A stretch of DNA of 64,000 bases from JACKHA01 sp041401985 (lineage in GTDB: Bacteria; Planctomycetota; Phycisphaerae; Phycisphaerales; UBA1924), in contig JAWKTE010000004.1 of NCBI GenBank assembly GCA_041401985.1, positions 172,781 through 236,780 on the forward strand. The letters run 5' to 3'. This document shows, piece by piece, positions 59,100 to 64,000 of this stretch. The position numbers and the translations under genes are program-made. The notes beneath the pieces are model-generated. The model was not told the origin of the DNA. It saw only the letters and a program-made list of their open reading frames with translations, and did no database searches. Position 1 is the stretch's first letter, and each line of letters begins with the position of its first letter.

Positions 59100-59563
59100 T
59101 TGTCTTCCCCGTCGTCGCCGTCCTCATCATCGCCCCCTTGGGCCTCGACCAACTGGGCCGCGGTGTCGAGCAGGCGCTGGAGGGGAACGGGCTTGAGGAG
59201 GTAGCGGTCGACGCCGAGGCTCTCGGCGTAGGCCTGGTGGCGCCGCCCCTCGTTGGCCGTGACCATGATGACCAGGGGGCTGTCCTCGCGCCCCTTGATC
59301 TTCTCGAGGGCCAGGAAGCCGGAGCGCCCCGGGAGCATCAGGTCGAGGATGACCAGGTCGGGCGGGTCCTCGAAGCAGATGCGGACGGCCTCGTTGCCGT
59401 CGGCGGCGGTCTGGGTCAGGGCGCCCTCGGCCTGGAAGGCGACGTTCATCGACTCGAGCACGTCGCGGTCGTCGTCGACGATCAGGACGCGGACATCGGC
59501 GAGGCGGCCCTCGGCATCGTCGGGCGCGCTGTCGTGGGCGTCATCGGGCTTGGGGTCGGGCAT
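59096..59563 (-). CDS. Response regulator (receiver domain only)
   Basis: 155 residues from the ATG at 59563. Receiver fold: VLIVDDDRDVLESM (acidic pocket), the phospho-acceptor Asp in DLVILDLMLPGRSG, VIMVTANEG and LLKPVPLQRLLD (Lys of the active site). The C-terminus is a short Asp/Glu-rich tail with no output domain, so it acts through protein contacts like CheY/Spo0F. No histidine kinase is adjacent. The first 22 residues are acidic linker. Confidence 0.9.
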   Translation of the reverse strand: MPDPKPDDAHDSAPDDAEGRLADVRVLIVDDDRDVLESMNVAFQAEGALTQTAADGNEAVRICFEDPPDLVILDLMLPGRSGFLALEKIKGREDSPLVIMVTANEGRRHQAYAESLGVDRYLLKPVPLQRLLDTAAQLVEAQGGDDEDGDDGEDN

Positions 59564-59742
59564 GGGGTGGGGCTCCCGGTGGGGCCTGGCGGCGGGCCGG
59601 CCCCCGGCGGGGGCGGCGGCGTCGGGCCCGTCGGGGGCGGGACGCAAGGGCCGCGGCTGGCGGTAGCGTATCCGCACGGGGGCGGGTGTGGGTTCTGGGG
59701 TGCGCTCTGGGGCGGGGCTCGATGGGGCGGAGGCGGTCGGCC

Positions 59743-60018
59743 TCACTTGCGGGCCTTGGTCGCGGCCTGGAAAACCTCCTCCAACGGCACGCCGAACGCG
59801 CGAGCGATCAGGAACGCGACTTCCAGCGACGGCGAGTACTTGCCGCCCTCGATCGCGTTGATGGTCTGGCGGCTCACGCCGACGCGCTCGGCCAGGGCCT
59901 GCTGGGTCATCTCGTGGTGGTGGAAGCGCAGGACGCGGATGCGGTTCTCGATGACCATCGGTGCGGGCTTGGACTGGGCTTTGGGGCTGGCGGAGGGCGC
60001 CTTGGCTGGGCCGCGCAT
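59743..60018 (-). CDS. XRE-family transcriptional regulator
   Basis: 91 residues from the ATG at 60018 with AAGGGGGT upstream. The Cro/XRE helix-turn-helix (TQQALAERVGVSRQTINAIE, then GGKYSPSLEVAFLIARAFG) spans about residues 33-72. It is the second gene of an operon with the membrane protein at 60021-60440, starting 2 bases after that stop. This compact XRE type is usual with such a partner. The paired sites at 60490-60534 are its probable operators. Confidence 0.9.
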   Translation of the reverse strand: MRGPAKAPSASPKAQSKPAPMVIENRIRVLRFHHHEMTQQALAERVGVSRQTINAIEGGKYSPSLEVAFLIARAFGVPLEEVFQAATKARK

Positions 60019-60020
60019 CG

Positions 60021-60440
60021 TCAGACCCCCTTGCGGTAGAACCGCAGGCGGAGGGCGAAGCCGAGCATCTCGGAGGCGAACAGCGAGAGAAGCAGCAGGT
60101 GGGCGATGAACACGGTTTCGATGGCGAAGACCATGGCCGTCACGCCCGCGAGCACGCCGACGGCCAGCAGCCAGCCCGAGCCGGCCTCGGCGCGCCAGGC
60201 GATGAGGCGGTCGCGCTCATCCCGCCCTTCGGGGCGGGAGGCGATGGCCGCGACGACGTGACCGGCCACCAGCAGCACGACGAGCAGGACCGTGGCGACG
60301 ATGAACAGGGCGGCGTAGGCGGGCATGGCGGTCACGCCGCGGGCGAGCATGGACCCGGCGACGAGGAAGTAGCCCCCGAGGGCCAAGCCCGTGCCGACGA
60401 ACTGGATCCAGACGCTCTTCTCTTCGAACGAGGCGGGCAT
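60021..60440 (-). CDS. Four-helix membrane protein, XRE partner
   Basis: 139 residues from the ATG at 60440 (AAGGAG upstream). Four hydrophobic helices: FVGTGLALGGYFLVAGSML, YAALFIVATVLLVVLLVAGH, GWLLAVGVLAGVTAMVFAIE and VFIAHLLLLSLFASEMLGF, with charged loops and a basic end (RLRFYRKGV). The arrangement recurs with an adjacent XRE regulator in many bacteria. It may sense a membrane or redox state; the exact role is unknown. It is the first gene of the operon driven from 60.5 kb. Confidence 0.8.
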   Translation of the reverse strand: MPASFEEKSVWIQFVGTGLALGGYFLVAGSMLARGVTAMPAYAALFIVATVLLVVLLVAGHVVAAIASRPEGRDERDRLIAWRAEAGSGWLLAVGVLAGVTAMVFAIETVFIAHLLLLSLFASEMLGFALRLRFYRKGV

Positions 60441-60489
60441 GGGCGGGCTCCTTCGGCCGCGGGCGGCGTGTCGTTGATTCTTGACGGTA

Positions 60490-60534
60490 TGTCAAGTATA
60501 TAGGACATTGCCAGCATGTCAAGTATACTGGACA
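60490..60534 (-). promoter_or_regulatory. Paired 18-bp operators overlapping an operon promoter
   Basis: TGTCAAGTATATAGGACA (60490-60507) and TGTCAAGTATACTGGACA (60517-60534) are direct copies 27 bases apart, each with inverted TGTC/GACA ends. On the minus strand TTGACA (60517-60522) and TATACT (60495-60500), with a 16-base spacer, form the -35 and -10 of the XRE operon. Binding would block the promoter. Confidence 0.8.
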
Positions 60535-60676
60535 CTCGGGAGGTTGTGTTTCAGCCCGCAGTGGATGCGTTGTGAACCCCCGAAGGCGCGGAGCCGCGGG
60601 GTGCGCCCGGCGGATTGCCTCTGCGCTCTCGGCGTCTTCGCGGCGATTCCTCTGATCGACGCGCCGGGGAACTCGG

Positions 60677-61576
60677 CTACGGCACGCGCACCCGTACGAC
60701 TACCGGCGTGCCGCGGGTCGGGAGCAGGTCGGCCCGGGCGATCCACTCGGGCTCCTCGATCTCGGCCTCGTGGTGCATGGTGTGGGCCAGAGCGATGGTC
60801 TCGCCGCCGAAGGTGTGCAGGCCGATGACCAGGCCCGCGCCGTCGGCGTCGTACCACTCGCGGCCCTCGCGGACGACGAAGCGGGAGCCGGCGAAGACGA
60901 AGGGGGCGTCGGCGAAGTCAGCCCGGAGCGTGTGGGCGAGGGTGAGTGTGGTGGCGGCGGTCGCGTTGGGATCACGCCGGACGATCAGGTCGCAGGCGTC
61001 GTGCTCGTGATTGGTGCCGTCGGCGTCGGTCCAGGCGATGGTGACTCGCAGCGCGGGCCCCGTCGGCGGGACCGCCCGCGCGGCCGTGCCCTCCCACTCC
61101 CATCGCCCCGGCGAGCCGGGCTCGAGCCCCAGCAGCAGCAGCGCGGCGTGGACGTGCGAGGACATGGCCCGCGTCATGGCGAGCGACTCGTGCTCTTTGG
61201 TGTCCGGGCGGCAGGCGATGGCCTCGAGGAACACGACCGAACCGTCGGTCGCGTGGGCGTTGATGGGCACGACGGCGTCGAACTCGACGAGGCGGGCGTC
61301 GCGGTCGAGGCGGACGTGGGGGAAGACCTCGTCGAGACCTGGGGTCTGGGCTTGGCTCGCCGCGAGATCCGGTCGTTCCGGCACTGAGCGCGGCGGGGCA
61401 AGCGGCGTGCTGGGCGTGCTCGTTGGCGGCGGCGCGTACCGGGTTCGCCACAGGCCAAGCGGCGGCCAGGCGAGAGCGACGGTCGGGCAGGCGGCGGACG
61501 CCACCATCGCGACGATGCTCGCAAAGCAGCAAGCCCGCGCCGATCGGCGCACGCCTGGCCAGGCCTCATGGCGCAT
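60677..61576 (-). CDS. Secreted YdjY-domain protein
   Basis: 299 residues from the ATG at 61576, which overlaps the murD stop. A signal-like N-terminus (ACCFASIVAMVASAACPTVA) precedes a Pro/Thr linker and a YdjY domain (EVFPHVRLDRDARLVEFDAV, SVVFLEAIACRPDTKEHESL). The second half has strands such as LRVTIAWTDADGTNHEHDAC and RFVVREGREWYDADG. YdjY proteins are secreted, often in planctomycetes, with an unknown role. Coupling to murD may place it at the envelope, but no direct evidence shows this. Confidence 0.78.
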   Translation of the reverse strand: MRHEAWPGVRRSARACCFASIVAMVASAACPTVALAWPPLGLWRTRYAPPPTSTPSTPLAPPRSVPERPDLAASQAQTPGLDEVFPHVRLDRDARLVEFDAVVPINAHATDGSVVFLEAIACRPDTKEHESLAMTRAMSSHVHAALLLLGLEPGSPGRWEWEGTAARAVPPTGPALRVTIAWTDADGTNHEHDACDLIVRRDPNATAATTLTLAHTLRADFADAPFVFAGSRFVVREGREWYDADGAGLVIGLHTFGGETIALAHTMHHEAEIEEPEWIARADLLPTRGTPVVVRVRVP

Positions 61577-63080
61577 AGATCGTCTCCTTCGCCGAGACAT
61601 CGTGCTGGGCGAGCGGCACCGATGCCGCGAGGCGGGCGAAGGCGCGACCCCGCTGCTCGTAGTTCTCGAACTGGTCCCACGACGCGCAGCCGGGCGAGAG
61701 CAAGACGGCGTCGCCGGGACGGACACGGGCGGCGATGCTGGCCATGGCGTGTTCGAGCGTGCCGCAGTGCTCGACGTGGGCCGCGGCATCGCTCGCGACG
61801 CCCCGAATCCGGCCCGCTGCGAGGTCCGCAAGGCTCGGGCCGGTCGTGCCGATCGTGTACAGGCCCGCCAGATCGCACGCCCTCGCGGCGATCGCCGACA
61901 GATCAAGCCCCTTGTCATAGCCGCCGGCGATGAGGTGAACGGGGGCGGGGGCCAGCGCGTCGATCGCCAGCAGCGTGGCCCCGGGCACGGTGGACTTGGA
62001 ATCGTCGTAGAACCGGACGGGCGGGCCGGCCCCGGCGCGATCTGAGTCGTTGGCTCGCTCGGCGACGAGGCACAGGCGATGGGGCAAGCCGGCGAAGGTC
62101 GTGGCCGCGGCGGTGAGCGACGCTTGTTCGACGCTCGGGGCAAGGCGAGTGGCGGCGGCGATGGCCATCGCGGCGTTGCGCCTGTTGTGCGGGCCGGGGA
62201 TGCGGAGGGCGGGACGCGCGAGGTTATTGGCGGTCGACGCGTCGATTCTGACACGCGCGACGCCGCGGGGTGTGGGCCACTCGGTCGCGCCCGGACCGAG
62301 GATCGCGAGCGAGCCGGGCGGGAGCGTGTCGAGCAGGGCCCGTTTGCTCCGCTCGTAGTGCTCGGCGGAGGCGTGCCAGTCGAGGTGGTTTGGGGCGAAG
62401 GAGGTGGCGATGCCGACCGCGGGGCGGAGCGGCGCGGGAGGCGCGTCCAGCAGCCCCGGCGCGCCCGACAGCCACCACAGCATGGCCGAGGAGAGTTCGA
62501 GGACGATCGCGTCGGCAGGCTCCATCGCGGGCAGGTCGGGCAGGAGCGAGCCGCCGAGGTTGCCGCCGAGCCAGGCACGCGGCGGCGGTGCGACGGAAGC
62601 ACTGCCCGGCGTCCCAACGCGGTCGCGGGCTTGAGCGGCTCGGAACGCATGTTCGAGGATGTGGTGCGTCAGGGCCGAGGTCGTGCTCTTGCCGGCCGAG
62701 CCGGTAATGGCGACCACCCGCGACCCCGGCGGCAGGCGCTCCGCGAGCAGCCCGATCTCGGTCGTGATCGGCACGCCCGCGTCGCGGGCCGCCCGCAGCA
62801 GCGGGTTGGCCCACGGCGTCGGCACCGCGGGGTTGGCGACGACCAGGTCTGTGTCGGTGAACTGCGAGTCCTCGTGCCCGCCAAATGCCAGATGCACCAC
62901 ACCCGACGCAACGAGAGGCTCGAGCGCTGCGACCGATTCGGCGAGGGCGTCGGCAGACTGCCGATCCGTTACGAGCACCGTCGCGCCCTGCTCGACCAGG
63001 AATCGCGTCACGCCCAGCCCGCCGCCGAAGCGGCCCAGGCCCATGACCGTCACGCGAGCGCCGTTGAGCGGGATCGTCAT
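61566..63080 (-). CDS. murD: UDP-N-acetylmuramoyl-L-alanine--D-glutamate ligase
   Basis: 504 residues from the ATG at 63080. Adds D-Glu to the muramic acid peptide. Mur ligase features are the N-terminal Rossmann fold (VTVMGLGRFGGGLGVTRF), the ATP loop VVAITGSAGKSTTSA (GSAGKS instead of the common GTNGKS), NHLDWHASAEHYERSKRAL, IPGPHNRRNAAMAI, GLPHRLCLV, DDSKSTVPGA and SPGCASWDQFENYEQRG. The P-loop and the ELSSFQ motif (ELSSAM here) differ from typical MurD. The middle region has a short insertion near residues 155-170. It overlaps the YdjY gene by 11 bases. Confidence 0.93.
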   Translation of the reverse strand: MTIPLNGARVTVMGLGRFGGGLGVTRFLVEQGATVLVTDRQSADALAESVAALEPLVASGVVHLAFGGHEDSQFTDTDLVVANPAVPTPWANPLLRAARDAGVPITTEIGLLAERLPPGSRVVAITGSAGKSTTSALTHHILEHAFRAAQARDRVGTPGSASVAPPPRAWLGGNLGGSLLPDLPAMEPADAIVLELSSAMLWWLSGAPGLLDAPPAPLRPAVGIATSFAPNHLDWHASAEHYERSKRALLDTLPPGSLAILGPGATEWPTPRGVARVRIDASTANNLARPALRIPGPHNRRNAAMAIAAATRLAPSVEQASLTAAATTFAGLPHRLCLVAERANDSDRAGAGPPVRFYDDSKSTVPGATLLAIDALAPAPVHLIAGGYDKGLDLSAIAARACDLAGLYTIGTTGPSLADLAAGRIRGVASDAAAHVEHCGTLEHAMASIAARVRPGDAVLLSPGCASWDQFENYEQRGRAFARLAASVPLAQHDVSAKETIYAP

Positions 63081-63183
63081 CGGGGAAGGGTACGGGCGGC
63101 GACGCCTTGGCCGCGGAACGGCCCGACGCGGCGAGCGGCGTGTCCTGGCAACCTCGCGTTCACTCCCGGTTGCACCGGTGGAT

Positions 63184-64000
63184 TCAATCCGCGATCGACG
63201 ACCCCGTCCGTTGGAGGCGGTAGCGGAACCAGTGCCCGACGAGTTCGCGGATCGTCACGGCGCGGTGGCCCTGCGTCTTCCGCCACGCCCCGAGTTCGTA
63301 CAGGCGGGCCCACTGCGCGAAGAGCACGCGGTAGGAGCGGAGCAGCGAGAACGAAGGGTCGTAGAGGTTGGTCGCCTCGCTGGTCGAGCCGTTGAGTTCG
63401 ACGATCGCCAGCGACCGCCCCTGCCGCAGCAGGTCGTCGGACTCGTACCGCACGTCGAGACGCCCGAAGTCGTAGGGCGCGCCGTCGGCCCCGCGGAACG
63501 AGGCGCAGACCCGGTCGACGGCCGCCTCGAGCTGCGGCGTGATGAGATCGGCGCCGTCGAGGAACAGCGTGCCCTGGGCGTGGTTGCCGGCCTGGGCCAG
63601 ACGCACGCGCTCGCCCGCGGGGATCACCTCGTGCAAACGGGACTTGTGCCGCGCGAAGAACACGCGCCACTGGCAGCGGAGGCGACGGTCGTCGAGGATC
63701 AGGCGCTCGAGCGTGCGCCGGCCGTCGCCCGTGGCATATGGGAACCGCTTGCGCGTGACGGCAAAGACGCGGCCGTGCAAGCCACCGGGGCTTTCCGGCG
63801 CGGCGTCCGATCGCGGCGTCCTGATCCAGAACAGCCCGCACTCTTCCGGCCCGGGGTGGTACGCCTGCACGATCACGGGGCTTGTGACGGCCTCGAAGTA
63901 CGCCCGCACGTCGTCGTCGCTGCGCGCGAGTTTCATCGCGAACCCGCGGTAGGCCATGTCGGGCTTGAGGATGACGGGGTACGCGAAGGGGTTGGCTTCG
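63184..64000 (-). CDS. ATP-grasp ligase-like protein (5' end outside window)
   Basis: The frame is open to the window edge. The reading before the first visible Met (NPFAYPVILKPD) is the Lys-containing ATP-grasp strand, so the start lies beyond 64000. MAYRGFAMKLARSDDD is the Gly-rich loop. RFFARHKSRLHEVIP-like strands and the metal-binding SLAIVELNGSTSEATNLYD follow. This is a carboxylate-amine ligase fold, possibly RimK- or D-Ala-D-Ala-ligase related. The substrate is unknown. The last 40 residues are basic. It precedes murD by 103 bases in the same direction, which hints at an envelope role. Confidence 0.8.
   Translation of the reverse strand, partial: EANPFAYPVILKPDMAYRGFAMKLARSDDDVRAYFEAVTSPVIVQAYHPGPEECGLFWIRTPRSDAAPESPGGLHGRVFAVTRKRFPYATGDGRRTLERLILDDRRLRCQWRVFFARHKSRLHEVIPAGERVRLAQAGNHAQGTLFLDGADLITPQLEAAVDRVCASFRGADGAPYDFGRLDVRYESDDLLRQGRSLAIVELNGSTSEATNLYDPSFSLLRSYRVLFAQWARLYELGAWRKTQGHRAVTIRELVGHWFRYRLQRTGSSIAD

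Overview
The window is high-GC bacterial DNA that reads most naturally as a flagellated planctomycete of the Phycisphaerae. The pointers are a Minf_1886-family protein (a family reported as Verrucomicrobia/Planctomycetes restricted), a secreted protein ending in a PEP-CTERM-like PAPAG...RRRR tail, a secreted glycohydrolase with a dockerin-like tail, a YdjY-domain protein, and dense palindromic intergenic repeats of planctomycete type. No phage, plasmid or CRISPR locus is visible.

Layout. 1-5.9 kb: two tandem paralogous zinc-ribbon membrane proteins (the first cut by the window edge), the flagellar sigma factor gene fliA, then a coupled trio (Minf_1886, folK, a secreted protein). 6-11.6 kb: a DNA glycosylase and a cytochrome c maturation pair (resB and a ccsA-like gene broken by a one-base frameshift), with MITE-like repeats on both sides of ccsA. 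11.7-22.4 kb: a menaquinone-type amidohydrolase, an OmpA lipoprotein, a UPF0175/PIN toxin-antitoxin pair, truB, an ArnT-like glycosyltransferase, a PAP2 phosphatase, ubiE/menG and an M48 protease. 22.4-34 kb: mixed single genes, including an orphan SWIM-finger protein, an ankyrin protein with a Tat signal, a secreted beta-carbonic anhydrase, an MFS transporter, tRNA-Ala, a 1-Cys peroxiredoxin, a ParDE pair and an LmbE deacetylase. 34-42 kb: the flagellar export operon fliN-fliO-fliP-fliQ-fliR-flhB-flhA plus a small conserved gene, all on the minus strand. 42.7-51 kb: tRNA-Glu, ileS, tRNA-Ser, dnaN, transketolase. 51-64 kb: a methyltransferase, a PadR operon, alkaline phosphatase, an ADP-ribosylglycohydrolase, GNAT, a response regulator, an XRE/membrane-protein operon with paired operators, a YdjY protein, murD and a partial ATP-grasp enzyme.

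How the genes fit together. Respiration is served by the resB/ccsA haem-lyase genes and two quinone-pathway enzymes. The envelope is served by murD, OmpA, PAP2, ArnT-like and lipoprotein genes. The flagellar export gate is complete, with its sigma factor 30 kb away. Many operons are translationally coupled by ATGA or GTGA overlaps.

The most unusual signal is a set of at least seven palindromic or inverted-repeat families (called A-G here). They sit at gene ends, supply stop codons or 5' leaders, and in ileS have apparently entered the reading frame. Three different repeat-derived segments lie in frame within one isoleucyl-tRNA synthetase, whose C-terminal zinc knuckle is also degenerate. This resembles the in-frame palindromic elements known from Rickettsia, but with unrelated sequences. 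Both toxin-antitoxin operons also appear to have leaderless promoters (a -10 box six bases before ATG).
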